A stretch of 27,840 nucleotides of DNA from a virus. Under the pieces are notes generated by a model. It was not told where the DNA came from. It made no database searches and saw nothing but the letters and a program-made list of their open reading frames with translations. The position numbers and the translations under genes were made by a program. Location of the stretch: IMG/VR virus record IMGVR_UViG_3300007344_000180, positions 1 through 27,840 of that record. One strand, written 5' to 3'. Below are positions 5,758 to 12,351 of this stretch, in pieces. The number at the start of each line of letters is the position of its first letter. Positions within the stretch are counted from its first letter, which is position 1.

Positions 5758-5774
5758 TGTTAACGAATGTGAAT
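5758..5774. promoter_or_regulatory. Operator-like 17-bp site, copy 1
   Basis: TGTTAACGAATGTGAAT. A copy with one difference lies at 9796-9812. Both stand upstream of a minus-strand transcription unit, both contain GTTAAC, and both are flanked on the same side by a TTTTC(C)AAAT block. Likely a binding site for a phage or host factor. Confidence 0.5.
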
Positions 5775-6259
5775 CCCGCAGTATGACTGAGATACAGAGC
5801 GAAAAAAAGTTTGAGCATGGGGGTCAAGACGTGGTGGTTGGATGGGGGGTGCGACAGGTTCATGTGGTGGGGAGGATGTCGGTCAGCGCGTATACCCCTT
5901 CCGCTTAGGTCTGAGGATGGGAGGATTGGGGAGGGTTTGTTATTGTGGTCTGTATGTGTGCATAAAGCCACGTCTGTTGAATGCTTTGTACAAGTAACCT
6001 AGGTCAACACCCTGTGCGTCAACACGTTACACAAAACGCTAAAAGTTGTGCGCAAATCGCAACATAATGCAAGGGAGGGGGGACACAGATTCCGTTTCGG
6101 GTCGCGCGCGTGCTCGTCTATGTAGCACGATAATCCCATACTCAAACATTTCTCACCACTTTTTCCAGATCCGCTGTTCGAGTTTGACTTTAATGCGGAT
6201 ATTCTAAACTTATGATACACAATTAGTTAGGCTGTGTTGATTAAACTTTCAATTCAACC

Positions 6260-6290
6260 TTGACTTTTGAGATTTTTGTTTATACCTTCG
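6260..6290 (+). promoter_or_regulatory. Candidate late promoter
   Basis: TTG at 6260-6262, 20 nt, then TACCTTCG at 6283-6290, one base from TAnnTTTG. This is the best -33/-7 pair in the window and lies in the control region before the first plus-strand gene, leaving a leader of about 90 nt. Confidence 0.45.
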
Positions 6291-6332
6291 CAATCATCAA
6301 GCAGATCAGAGGGGTCTAAACTTCTCAGATGG

Positions 6333-6352
6333 TCTTTGTGTGAACACAGAGA
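6333..6352 (+). other. Hairpin in late 5' leader
   Basis: TCTTTGTG (6333-6340), loop TGAA, CACAGAGA (6345-6352): 8-bp stem with one G-T pair. No T-run follows, so it is not an intrinsic terminator. It could stabilise the leader or control translation of the 41-aa gene. Confidence 0.35.
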
Positions 6353-6383
6353 ATCTGTTAGATGTTTATGTCAGAGGATTGCT

Positions 6384-6509
6384 ATGTCTAAAACCAAACA
6401 CAATAAGAGGGTGTCTGACAAGATCAGGCTGTTAGTGCGAGAGGGGAAACCCTTGAAGCAGGCCATAGCCATAGCACTGTCCATGCACGGTAAGACTAAG
6501 AAGAAGTAA
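6384..6509 (+). CDS. Small basic phage protein with KQAIAIALS motif
   Basis: 41 aa from the ATG at 6384: MSKTKHNKRVSDKIRLLVRE..., then GKPLKQAIAIALSMHGKTKK. The pattern (K)IRxLVREGKPxKQAIAIAxSM is familiar from small late proteins of marine and Bacteroidota phages and looks like a helix-turn-helix-sized nucleic-acid-binding peptide. Function unknown. Earlier codons in this frame lack a start. First gene of the late block. Confidence 0.6.
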   Translation: MSKTKHNKRVSDKIRLLVREGKPLKQAIAIALSMHGKTKKK

Positions 6510-6511
6510 GC

Positions 6512-6519
6512 TATCTTTG
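6512..6519 (+). promoter_or_regulatory. TATCTTTG -7 box
   Basis: Exact match to TAnnTTTG, in the 15-bp gap between two genes; the next ATG (6525) is 6 nt after its last base. No clear -33 element. Confidence 0.55.
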
Positions 6520-6524
6520 CGTGT

Positions 6525-7253
6525 ATGAGAGCACTCAAGGGGAACGTTACTAGGACTGGTTATCGCAGGGATAGCAAGGACAGGTTCAATGACTTCAATG
6601 TCATCCCATCAAACAAGATCTCCATGAAGGGGGTTGATCACGATGTGATCGGTGTGAGTGATAGGGGGGATGTGAAGCACATGAAACCTGGTGGGGAGTA
6701 CAGGTTCAGTGGGAAGACTGTCACTGAGTTCCCTGTGTATCAAGGTAGCGGTCAGTTCAACATCCCGAAAGAGGCGTACAACGCACAGATGGACACAACA
6801 GCGTTCATTAGGGCACTTGCTGGGGTGGAGTCTGACCTGAACTACAGGGCTCAGAACCCAACCTCTTCGGCTGTTGGTGGGCATCAGTTCCTGTGGAATC
6901 TGCTCAAGAAGGACCCAAACCTATCTGGGGTAACTAAGGAGCAGTACATGTTCGATGAGGATCTTCAGAACGAGACGATGAGAAGAGCTCTCACTGAGTC
7001 TGTCGCTGGTGGGAATCCGTACATGGAGGATATCGCTGACATTAGAAAAGAGTATTCACCACAGATTCCTGGGTTTGACGATATGTTCTCAGACCTTGAC
7101 TTACTCCTTATGCGTCACCTTAAGGGGAGACAAGGCTCTAGAGAGTATCTTGGTCACACGATCAGAGATAAGAGGGATGAAAACCTCAAGGGTAAGAACA
7201 TGACCTTCCCTGACTATCAAGCCAAGTTCTATAGATACTACTACAACGACTAA
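6525..7253 (+). CDS. Virion lytic-transglycosylase-like protein
   Basis: 242 aa. Residues about 22-72 form a conserved-looking N-terminal region (NDFNVIPSNKISMKGV, then MKPGGEYRFSGKTVTEFP) of a type I associate with Bacteroidota phage structural proteins. Residues about 92-190 resemble the lysozyme-like fold of lytic transglycosylases: a candidate catalytic Glu102 in GVESDLNYRA, then NPTSSAVGGHQF (111-122), equivalent to the NPxSSAxGxxQF motif of that fold. Expected role: cleaving peptidoglycan glycan strands during DNA injection as part of the virion. It has its own TATCTTTG box 6 nt from the ATG. Confidence 0.7.
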   Translation: MRALKGNVTRTGYRRDSKDRFNDFNVIPSNKISMKGVDHDVIGVSDRGDVKHMKPGGEYRFSGKTVTEFPVYQGSGQFNIPKEAYNAQMDTTAFIRALAGVESDLNYRAQNPTSSAVGGHQFLWNLLKKDPNLSGVTKEQYMFDEDLQNETMRRALTESVAGGNPYMEDIADIRKEYSPQIPGFDDMFSDLDLLLMRHLKGRQGSREYLGHTIRDKRDENLKGKNMTFPDYQAKFYRYYYND

Positions 7254-7258
7254 CAGCC

Positions 7259-8155
7259 ATGGGGATATTTACTAAGAAGGATACAAACACAATCTCTGGT
7301 GAGGATAAGTTCAAGGGGTGGGGGAACACCAAGGAGAAGGTATTTGAGTCAGAGGCACAGAAGGGGGCTGTAACGTCTGCTGCAGGTGGTGACCTAAAGG
7401 GGGAGGACTTCAGGCAGCTCAAGAGAGATGTACACAAGCAGAAGAGACTCAACCGTAGAGCCCTTAGAAAGGCCGAGAGAAAGGGGATTGACCCGTCTCA
7501 GGTTGAGATGAGGGGTGGTGAGTACAAGGAACTTACCCGTAGAGAAGAGGACATCGAGCAGTACTTTAAGGATGTAAGGAAGGAGAGATCGGAGAACACT
7601 GCTGAGATAGTGGGTGTCTTGGCAGGGGCAGCCCTTACTGGGGGTGCTATCCTTGGCGCTGGGGGTGGAGGAGCTGCTACAGCTGGAGCTACTACGGCTG
7701 TTGCCCCGACAACAGTTGGGACTGGCATCACAGCAACTGGAGGATCAGGTCTTGGTGGCGTTGCCGCCACTCAAGCAGCCCTGACCCCTGCTGCCTTGAC
7801 AGGAACCACAGCGGCCACCACTGGAGCCACTGGAGCCACGACAGCTGCAGCCACAACTGGCACGACTGCTGCAACCACAGGGGTTAAGGCTGGCCTTAAG
7901 GAGTTTGGCAAGAAGGCGGCTATGGGGGCCATAGAGAACAATATGTCTGGTGGGGCTCAAGGGGGTTTTCAGCCAGACCCCAGAACAGCACAGCTGGAGC
8001 AACAGCTTGCAATGATGCAGAATCAAATGAACTTCATGCAGCAACCCACCTTCCAGGTCCCAGCGTATCAGACCCCACAACCATACACCATGCCACCACC
8101 GATGGTGCAACCCTCTTACACGGCGGCTGATGTGTACGATCCATTCCTCCAGTAA
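7259..8155 (+). CDS. Ala/Gly/Thr-rich virion protein, probable DNA-ejection protein
   Basis: 298 aa. Residues about 1-115 are charged and helical (RDVHKQKRLNRRALRKAERK). Residues about 116-225 are extremely rich in Ala, Gly and Thr, including a hydrophobic segment EIVGVLAGAALTGGAILGAG and a run of TTAATTGATGATTAAATTG type. The C-terminal 70 residues are rich in Gln, Met and Pro (LEQQLAMMQNQMNFMQQ). Charged head, membrane-compatible Gly/Ala middle and Q/M/P tail are typical of internal or ejection proteins of short-tailed phages; the neighbouring transglycosylase fits. Function is inferred from composition and context. Confidence 0.6.
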   Translation: MGIFTKKDTNTISGEDKFKGWGNTKEKVFESEAQKGAVTSAAGGDLKGEDFRQLKRDVHKQKRLNRRALRKAERKGIDPSQVEMRGGEYKELTRREEDIEQYFKDVRKERSENTAEIVGVLAGAALTGGAILGAGGGGAATAGATTAVAPTTVGTGITATGGSGLGGVAATQAALTPAALTGTTAATTGATGATTAAATTGTTAATTGVKAGLKEFGKKAAMGAIENNMSGGAQGGFQPDPRTAQLEQQLAMMQNQMNFMQQPTFQVPAYQTPQPYTMPPPMVQPSYTAADVYDPFLQ

Positions 8156-8173
8156 TAATTAAAACAGCTTTAC

Positions 8174-8181
8174 TATCTTTG
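8174..8181 (+). promoter_or_regulatory. TATCTTTG -7 box
   Basis: Exact TAnnTTTG match within CTATCTTTGC, as at 6511. The ATG at 8186 is 5 nt after the final G, so transcription probably starts at or next to the start codon. Confidence 0.6.
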
Positions 8182-8185
8182 CCTC

Positions 8186-8641
8186 ATGGCGACAATGAGC
8201 GTACAGATTGACGAGAAGGTAACTCTCAACGGGAGGGACTTTGGTCAGACTAGATCAACCACCATCGATGGGATCAACACCATTGATACTAGGGTGTTTG
8301 TCGCCACGTCCACTGAGATGGATCTTATCAAGTTCGACTTAGCTGCAGGGAACGGTCAGTTTATAGACGGTGCCCTGAAGTACCTCCGCATCTCTCACCT
8401 TTCAGGGAGCGATGACTTACACGTGAGGGTGGTTGGAACTGATGAGGAGTACGCCGTGTTGGTTCCGACAGGAGGTAGCGTGGTTTTCTTTGATCAGGGC
8501 ATGGACGCGACTCAGACATCAACAACACCTGCCGTCACAGCCGACGGTACGGTATCTATTAACTTTGCAAACATCAACAAGATTTCGGTGGTCTCTGACT
8601 CTGCCGACATCACAGCAGAATACTTTGTAGCAACATCATGA
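8186..8641 (+). CDS. Beta-rich small structural protein
   Basis: 151 aa, MATMSVQIDEKVTLNGRDFG..., almost all beta strand, ending SADITAEYFVATS. Its plan (KYLRISHLSGSDDLHVRVVG, then a Gly-containing VPTGGSVVFFD, then ITAEYFV) matches the small proteins at 23012 and 23458, so it is probably a paralogue. Likely a decoration, head-fibre or tail-surface protein. Own promoter 5 nt upstream suggests strong, leaderless expression. Confidence 0.6.
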   Translation: MATMSVQIDEKVTLNGRDFGQTRSTTIDGINTIDTRVFVATSTEMDLIKFDLAAGNGQFIDGALKYLRISHLSGSDDLHVRVVGTDEEYAVLVPTGGSVVFFDQGMDATQTSTTPAVTADGTVSINFANINKISVVSDSADITAEYFVATS

Positions 8642-9117
8642 GAACACTAAGAGACAACAGAATGTACCGTGCAAGCGGTATGAACGAGCACCAGAAGTCT
8701 AATAAGACGCCATCACAACTAATTGAGTACTTTAAGGCAAGTGGTAAGGCTAAGATCCAGGAGTATCAAGCAAGCGGAAAGTACGCTGATGATAGCCGTC
8801 TTCAGAATATGTATGACGATGCCTCTGCCATTGGGATGGGGTTGCTTAACCTGTTTACAGGTGAAGGTGATCTTAGAGATAGATACGTCTTGGGTTATGG
8901 AAATGAGTCGGCTGATGACTACGCTAGACAGCGTAGCGGGCAATCTGGTATGATCGACGCCATTGGATCTGCTATTAGCGGGTTTTATGATGAGCTTACT
9001 GCACCAGGCTATGAGTACGCCCCGTCAAGCGTACAAAAGCACCCAATTGATGCTGGCATGAGAGCCTTTGAGCGTGCTCGCATGACTAACGAGGAAAGAG
9101 ACGCTCTTAGAAGATAA
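8638..9117 (+). CDS. Late protein of unknown function, 159 aa
   Basis: MRTLRDNRMYRASGMNEHQK..., hydrophilic and helical, with repeated YxASGK (FKASGKAKIQEYQASGKYAD) and a short Gly-rich amphipathic stretch IDAIGSAISGFYDELTAPGY. Start overlaps the upstream stop as ATGA (8638-8641), so the two are probably translated together. Last gene before a terminator. Possibly a minor virion protein. Confidence 0.55.
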   Translation: MRTLRDNRMYRASGMNEHQKSNKTPSQLIEYFKASGKAKIQEYQASGKYADDSRLQNMYDDASAIGMGLLNLFTGEGDLRDRYVLGYGNESADDYARQRSGQSGMIDAIGSAISGFYDELTAPGYEYAPSSVQKHPIDAGMRAFERARMTNEERDALRR

Positions 9118-9148
9118 TCTACCTGACGGTCTGCTATTGATGAAACAA

Positions 9149-9178
9149 GAAAGCCCCCTTGCGGGGGCTTTTCTTTTT
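9149..9178. terminator. Bidirectional hairpin terminator
   Basis: AAAGCCCCC (9150-9158), loop TTGC, GGGGGCTTT (9163-9171), then TTCTTTTTG; on the other strand the upstream AAGAAA gives a T-rich tail too. It separates the plus gene ending at 9117 from the minus gene ending at 9180. Confidence 0.85.
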
Positions 9179-9179
9179 G

Positions 9180-9707
9180 TCAGACATCAGAGCATCGATA
9201 CACAGGTTGACTGTTCGAGGCATCTAGTTCATACCCAGGGGCTGTAATATGAACCCCCATCTCCTCTACAACAACTTGGTCGTTCGCGATGCATTGCTGA
9301 ACCCAGTCCTCGTCGAACAGAAGGATGAATGGTTCGTTCTCACCCTGAGGTCCAGCCGTGGAAACAACATACACCCCAGCCATTCCAGGGTGAAAGCTCA
9401 TGACGCTGTCAGGTTGTTCCATGAAGATGTGAACGTCACGCTTCATTTCGTAGTCGTAGATCTCACCACTGGCTAGCACACTGTCAAAGTCAGCCGTGCT
9501 TAAGCCTACCACGCGGTCCACGTTAATAACCTGAATCGGCATGTCTGATCGCACAGATTGGATGAACGGGACAGACACTCGATTTCGAAGACGCTCCATT
9601 GAGCAATCGAACGTGAAGGCCAGTACGAAGATAGCTGCGAAGAAAGCGAACACAGAGATTGCAGTCCAACGCAAGACCCGAAGGGTGAGGTTAATGAAGT
9701 TGTTCAT
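9180..9707 (-). CDS. Membrane-anchored protein, possible superinfection-exclusion gene
   Basis: 175 aa. Residues about 10-32 form one hydrophobic helix (LRWTAISVFAFFAAIFVLAF) preceded by a short basic N-terminus; the remaining 140 residues are soluble, with two Cys (C34 and C172), and should lie outside the cytoplasm. It is the only minus gene in this part, lies between a terminator and its own upstream region, and that region shares the 17-bp site with the early operon. An isolated, separately controlled membrane protein inside a late block fits an envelope-modifying or superinfection-exclusion role. No family recognised; function is inference. Confidence 0.65.
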   Translation of the reverse strand: MNNFINLTLRVLRWTAISVFAFFAAIFVLAFTFDCSMERLRNRVSVPFIQSVRSDMPIQVINVDRVVGLSTADFDSVLASGEIYDYEMKRDVHIFMEQPDSVMSFHPGMAGVYVVSTAGPQGENEPFILLFDEDWVQQCIANDQVVVEEMGVHITAPGYELDASNSQPVYRCSDV

Positions 9708-9709
9708 GG

Positions 9710-9741
9710 TTGTTTGTTTTAAGTGTTTGTTTGTACTTTCG
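9710..9741 (+). promoter_or_regulatory. Weak candidate plus-strand promoter
   Basis: TTG at 9710-9712, 21 nt, TACTTTCG at 9734-9741 (one mismatch to TAnnTTTG). It would serve the lysis/tail block starting at 9811 or 9887. Confidence 0.3.
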
Positions 9742-9795
9742 TGATTGATTCTGATACGATGATAGGATGAACATTCGACTTTTCCAAATATCGGC

Positions 9796-9812
9796 TGTTA
9801 ACGAGTGTGAAT
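9796..9812. promoter_or_regulatory. Operator-like 17-bp site, copy 2
   Basis: TGTTAACGAGTGTGAAT, one base different from 5758-5774. It stands 89 bp upstream of the minus-strand membrane gene, next to CAAATATC (minus-strand GATATTTG, one base off TAnnTTTG). Confidence 0.5.
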
Positions 9813-9948
9813 GAACAAGCACTACTTCAATCCGAAGAAGAAGCGTAAAGACTCTAGAGTAGAGAACGAGAAACGAAGACTAAACAATGAAAGTGTTAAA
9901 AAACAAGTCAGGAGATCCCAGCGTGAAAGACCTTCTCAAGCGTCTTAG
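9811..9948 (+). CDS. Possible basic miniprotein, 45 aa
   Basis: MNKHYFNPKKKRKDSRVENE..., ending RERPSQAS; about 40 percent Lys, Arg or His plus many polar residues. The ATG lies inside the end of the 17-bp site, and the frame overlaps the next gene by 62 bp, so it may not be real. The coherent basic opening is the only support. Confidence 0.3.
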   Translation: MNKHYFNPKKKRKDSRVENEKRRLNNESVKKQVRRSQRERPSQAS

Positions 9949-10123
9949 CAGGAAACCTTCTGCCGACATGAACGCCAAGGAATATGAAGCCATGCTCGAC
10001 AAGCAAGTCGCTGATGGCAGCCTCACCAAGGAAGAGAAGAAGAAGCTTGTGGATAACTTTAAGGTAAGTAGCGACATCGACAAGGCCTACCCTGACGTGT
10101 TTAACTTGCTTAACAAGAAATGA
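9887..10123 (+). CDS. Hypothetical helical protein, 78 aa
   Basis: MKVLKNKSGDPSVKDLLKRL..., then EYEAMLDKQVADGSLTKEEK: charged and helical. It ends in an ATGA overlap with the endolysin gene (10120-10123), so it is probably co-translated with it. It has no transmembrane helix, so it is not an obvious holin. Confidence 0.6.
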   Translation: MKVLKNKSGDPSVKDLLKRLSRKPSADMNAKEYEAMLDKQVADGSLTKEEKKKLVDNFKVSSDIDKAYPDVFNLLNKK

Positions 10124-10599
10124 AGTTATCCGACAACCTAACCCTTTCAGAGGTAACGAAAAGCCTTACAGCAAAGAGACTAGGTATTAACAACGAACCA
10201 GATGATTGGGTTACAGAAAATCTTAGACAGGTTGCGATCAATATATTTCAACCTCTTAGGGAGTGTCTCGGAGTTCCTATATACGTGTCGTCAGGGTATC
10301 GCTCGCCTGAACTCAATAAGGCGATCGGTGGCTCAAGGCGTAGTCAGCATATGGAGGGACGTGCGCTCGACCTGGATGCCGACGTATACGGCAAGTGCAC
10401 CAACGCAGACATCTTTAACTACATCAGAGAGAATCTTGAATTTGATCAACTCATTTGGGAGTTTGGTGATCAGGACAATCCTGATTGGGTTCATGTGTCT
10501 TTCGTTTATGATGGCCTTAATCGTGGTCGCTGCCTCAAGGCTTGTCGTGACGATCAGGGAAAGGTTTACTACGAAGTGATGTTCGGAAAACAACTTTGA
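10120..10599 (+). CDS. Peptidase M15 endolysin (L,D- or D,D-carboxypeptidase type)
   Basis: 159 aa, a full-length M15_3-type zinc peptidase. The motif SSGYRSPELN (57-66) is followed by SQHMEGRALDLD with zinc ligands His77 and Asp84, a catalytic-type Glu114 in LIWEFG and the third ligand His125 in PDWVHVSF. It would hydrolyse peptide links in host peptidoglycan for release at lysis. No signal peptide, so it would need a holin or another release route; no holin is recognised nearby. ATGA-coupled to the upstream gene and one base from the adhesin gene downstream. Confidence 0.88.
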   Translation: MKLSDNLTLSEVTKSLTAKRLGINNEPDDWVTENLRQVAINIFQPLRECLGVPIYVSSGYRSPELNKAIGGSRRSQHMEGRALDLDADVYGKCTNADIFNYIRENLEFDQLIWEFGDQDNPDWVHVSFVYDGLNRGRCLKACRDDQGKVYYEVMFGKQL

Positions 10600-10600
10600 T

Positions 10601-11524
10601 ATGCTAGGTCTAGGACTATCTTTAACCAATCAAGGGGTTGTCACTTCAGCTGTCATCCCACCACTTCTTGATGAATATTCAGGAGCTTCAGCAGCCTACA
10701 GCTTAAGGAAGCTTAGAACTGATTATTCAGGTAACGCCATCCGCATTCGCAGGTCAAATGATGATGCTGAGACAGATATAGGTTTTAGCTCAGGTTCGCT
10801 TGACACTGCTGCAATAGCTAGTCATTGCGGTGCGAACGATGGATTTGTCACCACGTGGTATGACCAAGCCTCAAGCAACAACGCTTCACAGTCTACCTCA
10901 GCAAACCAGCCAAAAATTTACGACGGAACAACGGGTGTTATAATAGTGAACGGAAAACCTGCGGTACAGATGTCTACCAGCAGCATAAGTCTTTCTGTAC
11001 CCAGTTCAAAGACAACATTCAAGTTCTTGCACGACGGATCAAGCAGTTCAACCTCATGGGTGGTGTCCCCGACCGATGCAAGAGAAACAAGTGGGACGAC
11101 AGAGCATGAGCTCTTTGAGACTGGCGCGTTTTCGGGTAGTGTGGGGGTTGAGATTTCATACCAGTCAAGTCAGTTCTCTTCTACAGAGTTGGCTCGTTTC
11201 TTGGTTAAGAATGGCACCTCAACCTCTGTTGACTACACGACTCCAGTAGAGACTTTTGCGGTTGGTCAAAACTTGGTTACGTTTTACATCGATGCTGACA
11301 ATGCAACAGCTGCAGATCGCCTCAAGGTGGGTGTAAATGGAGGAGCACTGTTAACTGGTAACACCTCAACGAACGCCCCAAGCACTGCTGACAGTCAGCT
11401 AGACTTCACTCTGTATGGCGGATTCACAGCGCTTTGGCAGGAGGTTATTGTTTGGAATTCAGATCAGTCAGCCAACCGAACCGCGATTGAATCCAATATT
11501 AACAACCTCTATTCTATCTACTGA
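10601..11524 (+). CDS. Lectin-like tail adhesin (ArabFuran-catal / concanavalin-like domain)
   Basis: 307 aa. From residue 23 it follows a pattern typical of the alpha-L-arabinofuranosidase-B-like concanavalin-fold domain seen in phage tail proteins: LLDEYSGASAAYSLRKLR, YSGNAIRIRRSNDDAETDIG, FVTTWYDQASSNN, QPKIYDGTTG and NGKPAVQM. The C-terminus has WQEVIVWNSDQSANR and ends in NLYSIY, also typical. Expected role: binding or modifying host surface polysaccharide as part of a tail spike or fibre. Catalysis cannot be judged. It shares an operon with the endolysin and overlaps the next gene by one base (TGATG). Confidence 0.7.
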   Translation: MLGLGLSLTNQGVVTSAVIPPLLDEYSGASAAYSLRKLRTDYSGNAIRIRRSNDDAETDIGFSSGSLDTAAIASHCGANDGFVTTWYDQASSNNASQSTSANQPKIYDGTTGVIIVNGKPAVQMSTSSISLSVPSSKTTFKFLHDGSSSSTSWVVSPTDARETSGTTEHELFETGAFSGSVGVEISYQSSQFSSTELARFLVKNGTSTSVDYTTPVETFAVGQNLVTFYIDADNATAADRLKVGVNGGALLTGNTSTNAPSTADSQLDFTLYGGFTALWQEVIVWNSDQSANRTAIESNINNLYSIY

Positions 11525-11919
11525 TGAATTACATTGTGGTAAGCCCTACTGAAGGAAAGACCTCAGAGGAAAGATGTGAAGAAATATCTGCGGCCTTGTG
11601 GACAATCCAACGTCCAAGATCAATTAGATCTCAGGATGATGTCACTAACAACTTCTGTGGGTATGTAACACATTCTGACGGCAGGGCGGCTCTCTGCATA
11701 TCCTCGACTGACAAGATTAGACCTCACGCATCTCTTGATACAACGGAGCTGTTTGATTCTATGCCAGAGTACACGACTCAAAAGAAGACTGCGGTTACGA
11801 CAAGGCTTAATGACAATCATGGTGTTGAGATAAATGTTGGGGACATTCTCCCCACTTCATTCTCTTATGTCAGTGAAGCCTACATGATTGGGGATGGGTG
11901 GTTCCCTGAGATCAACTAA
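11524..11919 (+). CDS. Partner of the tail adhesin, 131 aa
   Basis: MNYIVVSPTEGKTSEERCEE..., ending AYMIGDGWFPEIN. No recognised family. The one-base overlap with the adhesin gene and small size suit a fibre-tip or assembly partner. Its stop overlaps the stop of the opposing minus-strand gene (11916-11919). Confidence 0.5.
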   Translation: MNYIVVSPTEGKTSEERCEEISAALWTIQRPRSIRSQDDVTNNFCGYVTHSDGRAALCISSTDKIRPHASLDTTELFDSMPEYTTQKKTAVTTRLNDNHGVEINVGDILPTSFSYVSEAYMIGDGWFPEIN

Positions 11920-12338
11920 CCCTCTAGCTCCCTATAGAAGTCCTGCACCAACAACCTAGCCTTCTGGGTGATGGCATACCTCACCCTGTAGTTGTGCTTG
12001 GTTTCGTCCCTAAACAGGTGATCCTCTCTGGTATCTGACGGTGTAAGCCTGTCGAAGTGCTTATAGACATACCCCTCCTTCATAAGAGGATACAAGGTCT
12101 TTTGCGCCATTGGTGCAGCACTCTTCCCCATGTCCTTAGCAGCGTGCTTGATCGTAAAGAACTCAAGGTCGTACGCCCACAGCAAGAACATAAGCTCCCT
12201 CTCGAAAATATCTCTTTTCAAACAGAACTCTCTCGTCACCCTCTGAAGGTGTTTGAGGTAGTTCCTTTTGACGTACCTTTGATCAAGAGGGGAGAACTCC
12301 CTGAAGAGACGCTTCTTGGAACCCTTCCTAATCGCCAT
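11916..12338 (-). CDS. Winged-helix-type transcriptional regulator
   Basis: 140 aa, basic N-terminus (MAIRKGSKKRLFREFSPLDQ). Residues about 50-125 read as a winged helix like MarR or PadR proteins: LLWAYDLEFFTIKHAAKDMG, KTLYPLMKEGYVYKHFDR, then a charged wing (HNYRVRYAITQKARLLVQDF). The only minus-strand gene between 9.8 and 27.8 kb, with its own TATCTTTG promoter 6 nt upstream of ATG. It probably regulates phage transcription and may limit the opposing genes. Specific DNA target unknown. Confidence 0.65.
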   Translation of the reverse strand: MAIRKGSKKRLFREFSPLDQRYVKRNYLKHLQRVTREFCLKRDIFERELMFLLWAYDLEFFTIKHAAKDMGKSAAPMAQKTLYPLMKEGYVYKHFDRLTPSDTREDHLFRDETKHNYRVRYAITQKARLLVQDFYRELEG

Positions 12339-12343
12339 AAAAC

Positions 12344-12351
12344 CAAAGATA
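12344..12351 (-). promoter_or_regulatory. TATCTTTG -7 box for the regulator gene
   Basis: Reading the minus strand from 12351 to 12344. The regulator ATG (12338) is 6 nt after the final G. The first base of the box coincides with the A of the divergent gene's ATG (12351). Confidence 0.6.

Larger units (their letters stand above)
5693..6383. other. Non-coding control region between early and late units
   Basis: No convincing gene in about 690 bp. It holds the divergent early and late promoters, the 17-bp site at 5758, G-rich tracts at about 5816-5880 and 5914-5936 (GGATGGGAGGATTGGGGAGG), direct repeats GTCAACAC at 6003-6010 and 6018-6025 with an inverted GTGTTGA at 6234-6240, and the late 5' leader. 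The strand switch, repeats and possible DnaA-like protein make an origin conceivable but unproven. Confidence 0.5.

Noticed and set aside
5811-6220. Short frames on both strands of the control region
   Set aside because: Compositions such as many Trp/Cys or low-complexity Ser are not protein-like, and no leader or overlap junction supports any of them.
7630-7890. Repetitive GC-rich stretch resembling a tandem repeat
   Set aside because: It is the in-frame Ala/Gly/Thr-rich region of the virion protein; frames read on the opposite strand are shadows.
8560-8567. TAACTTTG, an exact TAnnTTTG match
   Set aside because: It lies inside a coding frame (Asn-Phe-Ala) with no gene start at suitable distance; likewise TAACTTTG at 12557-12564.
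12057-12350. Upstream part of a 198-codon plus-strand frame before the acidic protein
   Set aside because: It lies opposite the winged-helix gene, which has a promoter and coherent protein; only the part from the ATG at 12351 looks like a protein.
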